From assembly GCF_001886955.1 (NCBI RefSeq), contig NZ_CP016804.1, forward strand, positions 1,922,001 through 1,986,000: a DNA stretch of 64,000 nt, in the 5' to 3' direction. The notes below the pieces were generated by a model, which was not told the DNA's origin, did not search any database, and saw only the letters and a program-made list of their open reading frames with translations. This stretch comes from Halodesulfurarchaeum formicicum. Lineage in GTDB: Archaea; Halobacteriota; Halobacteria; Halobacteriales; Halobacteriaceae. The position numbers and the translations under genes were made by a program. How positions within the stretch are numbered: the first letter of the stretch is position 1; each line of letters begins with the position of its first letter. Shown here piece after piece: positions 1-9,095 of the stretch.

Positions 1-549
1 GAGGATGCGAAGCCCCATCTCGGCGTGATACTCGGTGTTCCGTGGAACCGCACTGTAGCGACGCACCCCGCTCTCGAAGTGCGCGCCACAGAGCGGCGCG
101 GTATCGGTCGCAGTTACCGCGACCAGGTTGCGAGCGTTCGCGAAGGCCGCATCAGCAAACGGGATTGGCGAGCCAAACGGGTCCAGGTCCACCACGTCGA
201 AGAGTGTTCCCTGGTCGTGGAGCAACGCGTTCGCGTCGCGGTGGTAGACAGTCCCGTCCAGGTCGTTTGTGGCCAGGTTCTCGCGAGCCAGATCGACGGC
301 GTCGGGATCCACGTCCGCAAGCGAGACGTCCCACCCGGCGGCCGCCGCCCGGACCCCGCGGATTCCGCTGGCAGCCGTCGCGTCGAGGTAGGTGCCCACG
401 CGGGGCTCCCGCTCACGGTAGGCGGTGAGGGCCGCAATCGTGATGTCCCGGTTCAGCTCCTGGTCGGTGTTGAAGAAGACGGCGTCGGACCGGCCCGCGT
501 CGGGTTGCTCGGGGACCGCGACGGTGACCTGGCCCTCGGTTCGGTTCAT
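1..549 (-). CDS. trm1: tRNA (guanine26-N2)-dimethyltransferase Trm1, N-terminal part (runs off the window)
   Basis: The first 183 codons are present; the gene continues past the window edge. Trm1 methylates G26 of tRNAs with S-adenosylmethionine. The N-terminus contains the family's tail-anchoring region and '[13 protein letters not shown]', then the SAM-binding Rossmann start '[16 protein letters not shown]', an acidic ribose-binding strand ([12 protein letters not shown]) and the catalytic-type motif 'VDLDPFGSP'. The ATG at 549 faces the SWIM protein gene across a 70-bp divergent spacer. The identification rests on these Trm1-specific motifs; the C-terminal half cannot be checked. Confidence 0.95.
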   Translation of the reverse strand, partial: MNRTEGQVTVAVPEQPDAGRSDAVFFNTDQELNRDITIAALTAYREREPRVGTYLDATAASGIRGVRAAAAGWDVSLADVDPDAVDLARENLATNDLDGTVYHRDANALLHDQGTLFDVVDLDPFGSPIPFADAAFANARNLVAVTATDTAPLCGAHFESGVRRYSAVPRNTEYHAEMGLRIL

Positions 550-619
550 ACCCCGATTCCGGGCGACACCGTGAAAAGCCGCCCGGGGCAAACGGACAGC
601 CTTTCACTCCCGGGGTCGA

Positions 620-976
620 ATGACCGGTGTGGATTCGCCAGCCGACTGGCGGGCAGCCCTCGCCGAGACCGGCGAGCTCACCCCCGAGATCACGAGCGCG
701 ATCCTCGACGCCCACGGGGACCGCGGCAAGCGGGCCATCGAGGCGGTCACGGAGTCCCGGGTGAAGGCCTACCGAGACTTCACGGTCGTGGTGGGCCACG
801 GCGACGAGTACATCGTCGAGGACGACGGGTGTACCTGCGAGGACGCCACGTACAATCTGGACGAGGAGGATCCTGCGGCCCTCTGCTGGCACGCCATCGC
901 GGTGGCGATCGCCGAACGCATCGACGCCGTCGATCACCACGACATGTGGTACGCCGACGTCCGGGAGTTCGTCTAG
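620..976 (+). CDS. SWIM zinc-finger domain protein
   Basis: A 118-aa acidic protein with a SWIM-type zinc motif: CTC at about residues 75-77, then Cys-Trp-His 15 residues later (CxC...CxH). SWIM fingers bind DNA or proteins; haloarchaea carry many small stand-alone copies of unknown role. The segment before the finger ('YRDFTVVVGHGDEYIVEDDG') is the beta-hairpin typical of the domain. The stop codon TAG overlaps the stop of the convergent hisH gene in the palindrome CTAG (973-976). No specific function can be assigned. Confidence 0.8.
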   Translation: MTGVDSPADWRAALAETGELTPEITSAILDAHGDRGKRAIEAVTESRVKAYRDFTVVVGHGDEYIVEDDGCTCEDATYNLDEEDPAALCWHAIAVAIAERIDAVDHHDMWYADVREFV

Positions 977-1632
977 GCGTCGGCCGCGAAGGCCACGAAG
1001 TTCTTCAAGAGTCGCAATCCGATCTCGCCGCTTTTCTCCGGGTGGAACTGGGTCCCGATGACGTTTCCGGCCTCGTTCGCGATGACCGCCGGGAACTCCA
1101 CGCCGTACTCGCTTGTTACGAGAATCGAATCCGTATCCTCCGGAACGCCGTAGTAGGAGTGCACGAAGTAGGCGTACCCGCCGTCGATGCCCTCGATTAC
1201 GGGGTGGGATCGTTTCACGTCGAGTTCGTTCCAGCCCATATGCGGGATCTTCAGGTCGCCGCGGAACTTCACGTTCCGGCCGGGGACCAGATCCAGGCCC
1301 GTCACGTCACCCTGTCCCGCCCGGTCGGCCTCCTCGCTCGTCGTCAACAACATCTGCATCCCTAGACAGATACCCAAAATTGGCTGTCCAGCCGCGGCTG
1401 CCTCTAGCAGTGCCTCCCGGAACGGGCCAGCGTTCTCCATCCCGTCGCCGAAGGCACCGACGCCGGGGAGGATGACGCCATCAGCCGACTGGATGGCCTC
1501 GGGGTCATCGACGATCCGAACTGTCGCACCCGCTCGCTCCAGGCCGCGGGTCACGCTGCGCAGGTTCCCCAGGCCGTAATCGAGCACCACGATGTCGGCC
1601 GCCGGGGCCTGGCCTCCCGTGGATGTATCCAT
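973..1632 (-). CDS. hisH: imidazole glycerol phosphate synthase, glutaminase subunit HisH
   Basis: A class-I glutamine amidotransferase that supplies ammonia to HisF in histidine biosynthesis. It has the nucleophile elbow 'GICLGMQ' (Cys89 from the ATG at 1632), 'LPGVGAFGDGM' and the catalytic His/Glu in 'QFHPEKSGEIG'. At 219 aa it is slightly longer than usual because of a short N-terminal extension. An upstream in-frame GTG at 1653 would add seven residues; the ATG is preferred. No hisF or other his gene lies nearby, which is common in haloarchaea, where his genes are scattered. Confidence 0.95.
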   Translation of the reverse strand: MDTSTGGQAPAADIVVLDYGLGNLRSVTRGLERAGATVRIVDDPEAIQSADGVILPGVGAFGDGMENAGPFREALLEAAAAGQPILGICLGMQMLLTTSEEADRAGQGDVTGLDLVPGRNVKFRGDLKIPHMGWNELDVKRSHPVIEGIDGGYAYFVHSYYGVPEDTDSILVTSEYGVEFPAVIANEAGNVIGTQFHPEKSGEIGLRLLKNFVAFAADA

Positions 1633-1670
1633 ACCCGTGTGTGCGGGGGTCACGGATTAGACCCTTTCCA

Positions 1671-2234
1671 TTACCGCAACCCCGCCACGAGTTCGGTCGC
1701 CTCGTCGATCACCGCCTCGAAGGTCTCCCGAGTGCTGGGATCGTACAGGGTCGCCGCGGGGTGAAGCCCGATAAGGACCCGGTAGGCCGTCCCGTCGATC
1801 GTGATCGACTCGACGCTGCCGGCCTCGTTCGTCACGGCGACCGACCGACCCAGGAGATGTTCGCTCGGCACTTTCCCGAGCGTGACGATCACGGCTGGAT
1901 CCACGCCCGCTACCTCCCGCTCCAGGTGGGGCCGGCAGTTCGCCAGTTCGGTCGCGGTCGGGTCCCGATTCTCCGGCGGGCGGCACTTGACGGCGTTCGT
2001 GATCCGGACGGTCTCCCGGTCGAGCCCGTACTCTGCCAGGACCGAATCGAGGATCTCGCCGCTGCGGCCGACGAATGGCTCGCCTTCGATGTCCTCCTGC
2101 TCGCCCGGTGCCTCGCCAACGAAGAGGAGGTCCGCGTCCCCCGGCCCGACACCGTTGACGATCTGGGACCGGGACTCGACCAGGTCCGCACACCGTTTGC
2201 AATCGGTGACGTCGATCGTTCCCTGTTCGCTCAT
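1671..2234 (-). CDS. udg: family 4 (4Fe-4S) uracil-DNA glycosylase
   Basis: A 187-aa DNA repair enzyme that removes uracil from DNA. It has motif A 'GEAPGEQED', the region 'GRSGEILD', 'NAVKCRPPENRDP' and motif B 'LHPAATLY'. Cysteines at the N-terminus (CKRC) plus those in 'KCRPP' and 'NCRPH' are the four ligands expected for the iron-sulfur cluster of type-4 UDGs. The ATG at 2234 starts directly before the conserved N-terminus; the longer frame upstream overlaps the DUF99 gene and is not used. It lies 25 bp downstream of DUF99 on the same strand, so the two may be cotranscribed. Confidence 0.93.
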   Translation of the reverse strand: MSEQGTIDVTDCKRCADLVESRSQIVNGVGPGDADLLFVGEAPGEQEDIEGEPFVGRSGEILDSVLAEYGLDRETVRITNAVKCRPPENRDPTATELANCRPHLEREVAGVDPAVIVTLGKVPSEHLLGRSVAVTNEAGSVESITIDGTAYRVLIGLHPAATLYDPSTRETFEAVIDEATELVAGLR

Positions 2235-2259
2235 ACGGAGTCCTCGATCGACGGCCCAA

Positions 2260-2844
2260 TCAACGCCCGGATTCGTCGGTCCCGCCACGCTGTTCTTCCC
2301 TGCGGAATCGGTCCACCCCCCGGGCCGCAAGTCGAGCCACCCGCAACGGTTCGGGTCGGCCCCCAGTGGGCGTGAACGCGGTCATAACGGTCTCGGGGGC
2401 GTCCGAGAGGCCGACGCTCCTGACATAGCGGGTCTGTTCGTTCACCGTCACCGCCACTCGCTCCGGCTGGGCCCGGTAGCGGTCGAGCCGGCGTGTCAGT
2501 TCGGACCCCTCGAAGGCCGCCCGAAGGGCCGGTTCGAGCCCGGGGCTCGCCTCGAAGGAGACCGAGAGAACGGGTCGATCGACCGCGCGATGGATCGCCC
2601 GCAGGTCCAAAATGTTGTACCAGGCCGGGGCGATGCCGGCGAGAAAGAGATACTGGACGTCCTCGCGGTCGAGTGTTGAGTACAGTTCGATCACCGCGTC
2701 GGTGGCGTCCAGTCCGCCGACCCGACACGTTTCGAAGGCAAAGCCGTCGACGGTCCGCGAGGGGGTGACCACGGCCCCGCCGAGGACCGACTGGTCCCGT
2801 TCGTAGGACTCGGCGACCCCGAGGGCCCGAACGCCGGGCTTCAC
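2260..2844 (-). CDS. DUF99 family protein (endonuclease dU / UPF0215)
   Basis: A 194-aa protein of the archaeal DUF99 family, which is related to endonuclease V. The recognisable core is 'ALGVAESY', 'LGGAVVTPSRTVDGF' and 'YLFLAGIAPAWYNILDL'. The start is GTG at 2844, overlapping the TGA of the DUF5786 gene by four bases (GTGA), so translation is probably coupled. It lies upstream of the uracil-DNA glycosylase gene, which is consistent with a repair role for deaminated bases, but the activity is inferred from family similarity to endonuclease V. Confidence 0.85.
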   Translation of the reverse strand: MKPGVRALGVAESYERDQSVLGGAVVTPSRTVDGFAFETCRVGGLDATDAVIELYSTLDREDVQYLFLAGIAPAWYNILDLRAIHRAVDRPVLSVSFEASPGLEPALRAAFEGSELTRRLDRYRAQPERVAVTVNEQTRYVRSVGLSDAPETVMTAFTPTGGRPEPLRVARLAARGVDRFRREEQRGGTDESGR

Positions 2845-3017
2845 TCCTTGATGTCTTCGAGTTTGTCCAACAGCTCGTCGTTCGACGCGCCGATCTCGAA
2901 GTCGACCTCGCCGTCGTGGGTGGCTTCGGAGGTCGATACACCATCCTCGTCATCGAGGTCCTCGGAATCGAGCTCCTGTCGTTCCTGTTCCGATTCGTCG
3001 TAGCTACCAAATCCCAT
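2841..3017 (-). CDS. DUF5786 family protein
   Basis: A 58-aa, extremely acidic haloarchaeal protein beginning 'MGFGSYDESEQ', the signature of DUF5786, and ending in a short predicted helix 'SNDELLDKLEDI'. The start at 3017 is chosen for this signature rather than the in-frame Met ten residues earlier. It is the first gene of a probable operon with DUF99 and the UDG. A divergent MBL hydrolase gene starts 85 bp away. Function unknown. Confidence 0.85.
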   Translation of the reverse strand: MGFGSYDESEQERQELDSEDLDDEDGVSTSEATHDGEVDFEIGASNDELLDKLEDIKE

Positions 3018-3101
3018 CGTATGTTGTGTTATTCGCGCACGACACAAAAAGGACCCGCCACAGTACCCAGGTTCTTGACCGGGGCCGTCCTCCAGGCGGA
3101 T

Positions 3102-3710
3102 ATGGACGTTCGCAATTTGACTGCCGACGCCGCGGTGTTCACCGCGAACGCGTATCTAATCCAGGGAGAGAGAAACAGCCTCGTGGACGTGGGTGCGATG
3201 CCAGGGATGGTCGATACCCTCCAAGAACAGGTCGCCACGCTCGACTCGGTGTTTCTCACCCACCGACACGACGACCACGTCGACCGCCTGGAGACCGTTC
3301 GAGCCGCCTTCGACCCGACCGTCTACGCGGCCGATTCCGGACCGGAAGCGGCCACCGTGCTGGCGGATGGCGACCAAGTTTCGATCGGTGGCGAGGCCTT
3401 CGAGGTCGTTGAGACTCCCGGGCACGCGCCGGACCACCTCGCGTTCGTCGGCGACATGGCTGTTTTCACCGGTGACATCGTCGTCTACAGCGACGAGGCC
3501 TTCGAGGACGGCAGTTTCGGCCGCACGGACATCCCGGGGGCCGACCGGGAGACCCTCGTGAAAAGTATCGACCGCCTGCTCGGTCGGTTGCCAGCCACCG
3601 TGAAATCGCTCTATCCGGGCCACGGACCGGCGTTTGCCGGTGACGTGCGAACGGTCATCGAGCGCGCTCGCGGGCGGGCCGCCCGGGGCGAGCCGAAGTA
3701 TCCCGAGTGA
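3102..3710 (+). CDS. MBL-fold metallo-hydrolase
   Basis: A 202-aa metallo-beta-lactamase-fold hydrolase. It shows the metal-binding motif 'THRHDDHVD', a second His in 'VVETPGHAPDHL', the Asp in 'VFTGDIVVY' and the last His in 'LYPGHGPAF', so all metal ligands of a glyoxalase-II-like site appear present. The ATG at 3102 begins the canonical 'MDVRNLTADAAVFTANAYLI' N-terminus; the longer frame upstream overlaps the divergent DUF5786 gene. Substrate unknown; a thioester or lactone hydrolase is plausible. Confidence 0.9.
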   Translation: MDVRNLTADAAVFTANAYLIQGERNSLVDVGAMPGMVDTLQEQVATLDSVFLTHRHDDHVDRLETVRAAFDPTVYAADSGPEAATVLADGDQVSIGGEAFEVVETPGHAPDHLAFVGDMAVFTGDIVVYSDEAFEDGSFGRTDIPGADRETLVKSIDRLLGRLPATVKSLYPGHGPAFAGDVRTVIERARGRAARGEPKYPE

Positions 3711-3778
3711 TTCCGGACAGCGGTGTCAGTCCTGCGGATCGCTGTCGGGGCACCCGTTCGGAAACGAGAGGTGGCGGA

Positions 3779-3928
3779 TTAGGTCGCGCGGCGTTCCTTG
3801 GCCTTCGGGCGCAAGTTCTTGTAGCCACACTTGCGACAGCGCTCGGCACGCTCGGGGTTTCGGGCGTTACACCGCATGCAGACCTGGGTGCCCAGAAGCC
3901 GGTCCTCGATCGAGAGGTGCTGTGTCAT
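3779..3928 (-). CDS. rpl40e: 50S ribosomal protein L40e
   Basis: A 49-aa basic zinc-ribbon ribosomal protein. The sequence has two CxxC pairs, '[10 protein letters not shown]' and '[10 protein letters not shown]', followed by a basic tail ([10 protein letters not shown]), which is the archaeal L40e pattern. Start ATG at 3926-3928, stop TAA at 3779-3781. It sits just upstream (minus strand) of other minus-strand genes and is followed by a 40-bp gap to tsr3 on its 5' side. Confidence 0.95.
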   Translation of the reverse strand: MTQHLSIEDRLLGTQVCMRCNARNPERAERCRKCGYKNLRPKAKERRAT

Positions 3929-3967
3929 GTCCGGCTATTCGCCGGTGGTGGCTAAAAGGTGTTCGAC

Positions 3968-4462
3968 TCAGCGATCCAGATACTCGTTCTGGACCGCGAC
4001 GACCCCCGCGGAGTCCGTACACTCGGCGTACCGCTCCAGGGGCTCCTCGTTGAGGTCCAGGAAGGTCTGGCCCCAGCGGAACTTCGAGAGCAAGAATTCG
4101 GCCTGCTCGCGCTCCCCGAGGATGACGAGTGCGCCGGCGAAAGCCTCGACGGTGGTGAGCTGATAGGGGTTCCCGTAGTTCACCGGGTTCCCGGCCAGCA
4201 TGAAGGGCAGTGCCCGGTGGATGCCATCGATCTCGAACTGCTCGGCCGAGGCCGACTCCCAGGAACTGTCCATCGCCACGAGCGTATCCGTCGACTCGCG
4301 GTCGGCCGGGGAGAGAGCCTTGTCCGCGAAGGGGTCGAGGACGAGTCCGTAGGGAACAGACCGTTTCACCGAGTGAAGCGTGGCGAGATCGAAGCGTTCG
4401 AGCTTCTTCGCCGTGCACTTCTGCGGGTCGTCGTCGCCCTCGTATCGAACGTGCAGGTCCAC
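3968..4462 (-). CDS. tsr3: 16S rRNA aminocarboxypropyltransferase Tsr3 (DUF367)
   Basis: A 164-aa protein matching the DUF367/Tsr3 family, which transfers the 3-amino-3-carboxypropyl group of SAM to a hypermodified uridine in small-subunit rRNA. Typical stretches are '[10 protein letters not shown]', '[13 protein letters not shown]', 'AMDSSWESA', '[18 protein letters not shown]' and '[11 protein letters not shown]'. There is no ATG at the expected N-terminus; a GTG at 4462 ('[11 protein letters not shown]') gives the usual family length, so that start is used. Its nearness to L40e suits a ribosome-biogenesis role. Confidence 0.92.
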   Translation of the reverse strand: MDLHVRYEGDDDPQKCTAKKLERFDLATLHSVKRSVPYGLVLDPFADKALSPADRESTDTLVAMDSSWESASAEQFEIDGIHRALPFMLAGNPVNYGNPYQLTTVEAFAGALVILGEREQAEFLLSKFRWGQTFLDLNEEPLERYAECTDSAGVVAVQNEYLDR

Positions 4463-4536
4463 ACCCGGGATAGACGGGGGTCGGTCAAAAGGCTCCCGAA
4501 CGGCCGGCTTTTTGGGCTGGCGCACCCAGGGTTCGT

Positions 4537-4878
4537 ATGACCGAATCCCAGGACGGACCGGCGCTGGCTCGGGAGTACTACCGGGCCATCGACGCCGGGG
4601 AGTACGACGCCCTGCAGGCGGTGCTCGCACCCTCGTTCACCCACGAACGGGGCGATCGGACGTTTGCGGGCCGCGAGGAGTTTCTCACCTTCATGGCCGA
4701 AAAACGTCCGGAGACCGAGACGACACACGAGATCGAGCAGGTTTACACCGGCCCGGGTGGCGTCGCCGTCCAGGGACGGCTCTTTCACGGAGACGGCACA
4801 CCCTTCTTCCGGTTCGTCGATGTCTTTCAGGTCGCCGACCGGCTCACACACCTGGTGACCTACAGCGCGAGCCGGTGA
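4537..4878 (+). CDS. SnoaL/NTF2-like domain protein
   Basis: A 113-aa protein with the cone-shaped NTF2-like (SnoaL) pattern: N-terminal helix '[31 protein letters not shown]', then alternating strands ending '[17 protein letters not shown]'. These folds serve as small-molecule binding or isomerase/hydrolase scaffolds and the substrate cannot be predicted. It is divergently transcribed from tsr3 and followed 55 bp later by the BASS transporter. Confidence 0.8.
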   Translation: MTESQDGPALAREYYRAIDAGEYDALQAVLAPSFTHERGDRTFAGREEFLTFMAEKRPETETTHEIEQVYTGPGGVAVQGRLFHGDGTPFFRFVDVFQVADRLTHLVTYSASR

Positions 4879-4933
4879 CAGCAATTCTCCGGGCAAGCGA
4901 AGGGTACTTTCACGCCGTTCGATACCACTCTTT

Positions 4934-5920
4934 ATGAGCTTCACGGACCAGCTCTCGCGAGTCGCCAGATTCGCGAGCAAGTACTTCGTCGTCTGGGTGG
5001 TCGCTGCCGCGGCACTGGGCCTGTGGCAACCGGCGACCTTCGTTCCGATCCTGAACTACGTCAACCCCCTGCTGGGGCTCATCATGCTCGGCATGGGCCT
5101 GACACTCACCCCGGCGGACTTCAAACGGCTGGTGGAGCGACCCGTCGACGTTGGCATCGGTGCAGTGACCCAGTGGCTGGTGATGCCGCTTGCGGCCTAC
5201 CTGCTCTATCTCGCCTTCAACCTGCCCGAGGCCATCGGCGTCGGCCTCATCCTCGTGGGCGCGGCCCCCGGTGGAACCGCCTCGAACGTGATGACCTACC
5301 TCGGCCGGGGCGACGTCGCGCTCTCGGTTGCCATCACGACCGTGACGACCCTGGCCGCGCCGATCGTCATGCCGGCCTGGACCCTGGTGATTCTGGGCCA
5401 GGGCATCGACGTGACCTTCATGGAGATGTTCACGAACATCGTCCAGATCGTCATCATCCCGGTCGTGCTCGGGTTCGCCCTGCGCTATCTTCTCGATCGG
5501 GCCGCCCCGGCGGTGGCCGAGATCGGGATGGACGTCTTCCCCGTGATCAGCGTCGGGGCCATCGCCGCCATCGTCGCCGGCGTGGTCGGCGCGAACGTCG
5601 AAAGCATCCTCACCGCCGGTGCCCTCGTGCTGGCTGCCGTCATCCTGCACAACGGGATCGGGCTGGGAGCCGGCTACGGCGTGGGCAAAGCCGTCGGCAT
5701 GTCGACCGACCGAGTCCGGGCGACGAGTTTCGAAGTCGGACTCCAGAACAGTGCGCTCGCGGTGGCACTCGCGACCAGCCTCTTCGACCCGGCAGCGGCG
5801 TTGATTCCGGCGCTCTTCAGCGTCTGGCACAACGTCAGCGGGCCGGCCCTGGCGAGTTTCTTCGCCTGGCAGGACGATCAGGCGGCGACAAAAGAGCCGT
5901 CACCGACGACCGCCGACTAG
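4934..5920 (+). CDS. BASS-family sodium symporter (bile acid:Na+ symporter family)
   Basis: A 328-aa membrane protein with about ten hydrophobic segments. It carries the family motifs 'LGLIMLGMGLTLTPADF', 'GAAPGGTASNVMTYLGRGDVALSVA' (Na+-binding crossover region) and 'EVGLQNSALAVALA' (second crossover). Bacterial and archaeal members import organic acids such as pantoate or pyruvate with sodium; the substrate here is not evident. The TAG stop shares the CTAG palindrome with the stop of the convergent serS gene. Confidence 0.92.
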   Translation: MSFTDQLSRVARFASKYFVVWVVAAAALGLWQPATFVPILNYVNPLLGLIMLGMGLTLTPADFKRLVERPVDVGIGAVTQWLVMPLAAYLLYLAFNLPEAIGVGLILVGAAPGGTASNVMTYLGRGDVALSVAITTVTTLAAPIVMPAWTLVILGQGIDVTFMEMFTNIVQIVIIPVVLGFALRYLLDRAAPAVAEIGMDVFPVISVGAIAAIVAGVVGANVESILTAGALVLAAVILHNGIGLGAGYGVGKAVGMSTDRVRATSFEVGLQNSALAVALATSLFDPAAALIPALFSVWHNVSGPALASFFAWQDDQAATKEPSPTTAD

Positions 5921-7299
5921 TCCCGGTCGCCAGCGCCTAACGCGCTCTCGCCGACCGGATCGTGGCCGTCGATGACTTCCTGGCCGTCCAGGTAGGGTCG
6001 GAGGGCCTCCGGCACGGTGACGGTGCCGTCCTCGTTCTGGTAGTACTCCAGGATCGCGACGACGACCCGTGGGAGGGCCACGCCGGACCCATTGAGCGTG
6101 TGGACGTACTCCGCGGACTCGTGGCGCTCGGGCCGGTACCTGATCCCCGCCCGGCGGGCCTGGAAATCCTTGAAATTCGACACCGAGGAGACTTCGAGCC
6201 AGCGACCGCCACGATCGGGGCCGTCGGCCATGTCATCGGCCGGGGCCCAGACCTCGATGTCGTACTTCCGGGCCTGGGTGAAGCCCATATCGCCCGTACA
6301 CATCTCCAGCACTCGGTAGGGGAGCCCGAGACGTTCGAGGACTTCCTCGGCCTCGTTGAGGAGCCCGTGGAGGCGCTCGTCGCTCTGTTCTGGTTCGACG
6401 AAGTTCACGAGTTCGACCTTGTTGAACTGGTGGACCCGGACCATCCCACGGGTCTCGGTGCCGTGTTCGCCGGCCTCGCGCCGGAAGTTCGGCGTGTAGG
6501 CCTGATGTTTGATCGGGAGATCCTCCTTGAGGAGGATGTCATCGGCGTACATGTTCGTGACCGGCACCTCCGCCGTCGGGAGCAACCAGAGGTCGTCATC
6601 GTCGTAGGGCTCCTCGTTGGAGCCACCCAGGCGGTAGGCGTCCTCGACGAACTTCGGGAACTGCCCGGTCCCTCGCATGGACGCGGAGTTGACCGGGATG
6701 GGCGGGAAGACCTCCTGGTAGCCCTGCTCGCGGTGGATATCCCGCATGAACTGGATGAGTGCGTGTTCCAGTCGAGCGCCGTCCCCCTTGAGGAAGTAAA
6801 AGCCACCACCAGACACCTTCGCGCCGCGTTCGAAGTCGAGGATGTCCAGGTCCTCGCCCAGGTCGTAGTGGGGAATCACCTCCCCTGGCAGGTCCCGCAA
6901 GTCGTCAAACCCCTCCCGACGGGCCTCGATGTTGTCCGACTCGTCGTCCCCGATAGGCACGTCATCGTCGGGAATCATGGGCACCTCGAGGAGGCGGGAT
7001 TCGAGTTCGGCTTCGAGTTTCTCGGCCTGTTCCTCGACTTCCTCGAGTTCCGCTTTCAGTTCAGTAGAGCGCTCGATCGCCTCCTCGGCGGCCGCCTCGT
7101 CGCCGGCCTGTTTGTGCTCGGCGACCGCGTCGCTGACCTCGTTGCGTTCGTGGCGCAGCTCGTCCCCGCGGGCCTTGAGTTCCCGCCACTCCGCGTCGAT
7201 TTCGAGGATGTGGTCCAGGTCCACACCTTCCACACCCTTGTTCTCGATCGCCTCCCGGACCACGTCCGGATGCTCCCGGACGAACTGCCTGCTCAACAT
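5917..7299 (-). CDS. serS: seryl-tRNA synthetase
   Basis: A 460-aa class II synthetase charging tRNA-Ser. The N-terminal antiparallel coiled coil that grips the long variable arm spans about residues 30-110 and is very acidic. The catalytic core has the motif 2 region 'FRREAGEHGTETRGMVRVHQFNKVE', 'EMCTGDMGFTQARKYDIEVWAP' and motif 3 'LNGSGVALPRVVVAILE'. The ATG at 7299 begins the canonical 'MLSRQFVREHPDVVREA'. It is convergent with the BASS gene and overlaps its stop. Confidence 0.97.
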   Translation of the reverse strand: MLSRQFVREHPDVVREAIENKGVEGVDLDHILEIDAEWRELKARGDELRHERNEVSDAVAEHKQAGDEAAAEEAIERSTELKAELEEVEEQAEKLEAELESRLLEVPMIPDDDVPIGDDESDNIEARREGFDDLRDLPGEVIPHYDLGEDLDILDFERGAKVSGGGFYFLKGDGARLEHALIQFMRDIHREQGYQEVFPPIPVNSASMRGTGQFPKFVEDAYRLGGSNEEPYDDDDLWLLPTAEVPVTNMYADDILLKEDLPIKHQAYTPNFRREAGEHGTETRGMVRVHQFNKVELVNFVEPEQSDERLHGLLNEAEEVLERLGLPYRVLEMCTGDMGFTQARKYDIEVWAPADDMADGPDRGGRWLEVSSVSNFKDFQARRAGIRYRPERHESAEYVHTLNGSGVALPRVVVAILEYYQNEDGTVTVPEALRPYLDGQEVIDGHDPVGESALGAGDRD

Positions 7300-7457
7300 G
7301 GGCGTGGCTATTCCCGCGGACCGGATAACACTATTGGGTGGCCCACCCACCCATGGAGTCCGTCGACGGGCCAGGGATACCAATACTTCAAGCCGGAGGG
7401 TGACAAATTCGGAACTATGACACGATCGGCGGGGCCGATCGGGGGCCCGCGACCACG

Positions 7458-9095
7458 ATGACCGGGACGTCGGCCATGACGGCCGGGTTCGGGGCCGTCA
7501 AGCTCGCCTACGTCGCCGCCTTCGCGGCCGCCGCGATACTCACGTTCGGAAGTCTGGCCCGGATCGGAGACGTGCAGGACGCGGACACCCGGCGCGGACT
7601 GGCCTGGCTCCTGGCCGGGAGCGGGAGCTGGGCAGCGAGTACCGTCGGCTTCCTCCTGGCACCGGGCCCCACCCTCTCGGTCGCCTTCCACACGATCGGA
7701 CTCGTTATCGGCCTGAGCACCGTCGGGGCCTGGCTGTACTTCACCTCGGCGTACACCAGCCGGAGCGTTCATCGAAATCCCACGTTACGGCGGATCGCCC
7801 TGGCCGTGTTCCTCCTCGTCGTCGCCGTGAAGGTCACCAACCCGATCCACGGGCTCTACTACGGCATCGAGGTGGTCCAGACGCCGTTTCCCCACGTCGC
7901 CATCCAGAACGGCGTGCTCCACTGGACAGTCATGGGGGCCTCCTATGCCCTCTCGGCGATCGGCTACTTCATGCTCTTCGAGCGGTTCGAGGCGGTCAGC
8001 TTCGACACCACACCACTGCTGGTGCTCGTCGGCCTGACCGGCCTGCCGATCGTCCTCGACATTGCAGGGTTCACCAGCCCGGCCCTGATCGACGTCACCT
8101 ACGAGCCGATCGGCGTGGCGGTGTTCGCCACGGGCCTGTTTTTCGTCTTCCTGGATCAGTTCCAGGCGGTGCGGGTCGCGGGCGAGCGCGACGATCCGGT
8201 GGTCGCCCTGGACACCGACGATCGGATCCACCAGTTCAACCAGGCGGCCGAACAGGTATTCCCCGACCGCCTTCGGGGAGCAATCGGGGAGCCCCTGGAG
8301 TCGGTCTTCCCGGATCTCGCCGCGAGTAGCGAGGAGAAACAACTCGTCGAAGTCACGGACACGAGTGGTCCCCAATACTACCGCGTCGCGACGACACCCT
8401 TTACCGGCGCCCAGACGCATCTTGGCCGCCTGCTGGTGTTCACGGACGTGACCCAGGAGGAGCGGGCCCGCCGGAAGCAGGCCCGCCAGAACGAACGGCT
8501 CGATCGGTTCACCAGCACGGTCTCACACGACCTCCGGAACCCGCTCACCGTCGCCCGGGGCCGACTCGAAATCGCCGCCGAGGAGACCGACTCCGAACAC
8601 GTCGAGACGGCCCTCTCGGCCCTGGAACGCATGGAGACCATGATCGAGGACCTCCTCGATCTGGCCCGTCACGGCCAACCCATCGACGAGACCGAGCCGG
8701 TCTCGCTGTCGACGGCCGCCAGGGATGCCTGGGAGATGGTCAAGACCCGCGAGGCGACGCTCGAGGTCGCCGGCGAGCGCACCTTCGAGGCCGACCCGGA
8801 TCGGCTGGCGAGCCTGTTCGAGAACCTCTTCCGCAACGCCGTCGAGCACGCCGGGCCGGACGTGACGGTGACCGTCGAACCGATCGAGGAGGGGTTCGCC
8901 GTCGGCGACGACGGGCCCGGCATCCCGCCCGAGGAGCGATCGAAGGTCCTGGAGTCCGGCTACTCGACCGCCGACTCGGGGACGGGCTTTGGACTGGCGA
9001 TCGTCTCGGAGGTTGCAGACGCTCACGGCTGGTCGGTCCAGGTGACAGCAAGCGAGGCCGGTGGGGCCCGCTTCGAGTTCAGCGGCGTGAACTAG
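7458..9095 (+). CDS. 7TM-PAS sensor histidine kinase
   Basis: A 545-aa membrane sensor kinase. Residues 1-230 form seven hydrophobic segments (histidine kinase N-terminal 7TM region). Next comes a PAS domain beginning 'VVALDTDDRIHQFNQAAEQ' (about 250-330). The phospho-acceptor H-box is 'STVSHDLRNPLTVARG' with His357. The ATPase domain has the N-box 'LFRNAVEHAG', G1 'VGDDGPGIPPEE' and G2 'GTGFGLAIVSEV'. No response regulator is adjacent, so its partner is elsewhere. The stop shares CTAG with the convergent gene. Confidence 0.93.
   Translation: MTGTSAMTAGFGAVKLAYVAAFAAAAILTFGSLARIGDVQDADTRRGLAWLLAGSGSWAASTVGFLLAPGPTLSVAFHTIGLVIGLSTVGAWLYFTSAYTSRSVHRNPTLRRIALAVFLLVVAVKVTNPIHGLYYGIEVVQTPFPHVAIQNGVLHWTVMGASYALSAIGYFMLFERFEAVSFDTTPLLVLVGLTGLPIVLDIAGFTSPALIDVTYEPIGVAVFATGLFFVFLDQFQAVRVAGERDDPVVALDTDDRIHQFNQAAEQVFPDRLRGAIGEPLESVFPDLAASSEEKQLVEVTDTSGPQYYRVATTPFTGAQTHLGRLLVFTDVTQEERARRKQARQNERLDRFTSTVSHDLRNPLTVARGRLEIAAEETDSEHVETALSALERMETMIEDLLDLARHGQPIDETEPVSLSTAARDAWEMVKTREATLEVAGERTFEADPDRLASLFENLFRNAVEHAGPDVTVTVEPIEEGFAVGDDGPGIPPEERSKVLESGYSTADSGTGFGLAIVSEVADAHGWSVQVTASEAGGARFEFSGVN

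Noticed and set aside
5962-7461. 499-codon plus-strand frame opposite serS
   Set aside because: Shadow of the seryl-tRNA synthetase gene; no domain, and it would overlap the start of the histidine kinase region.
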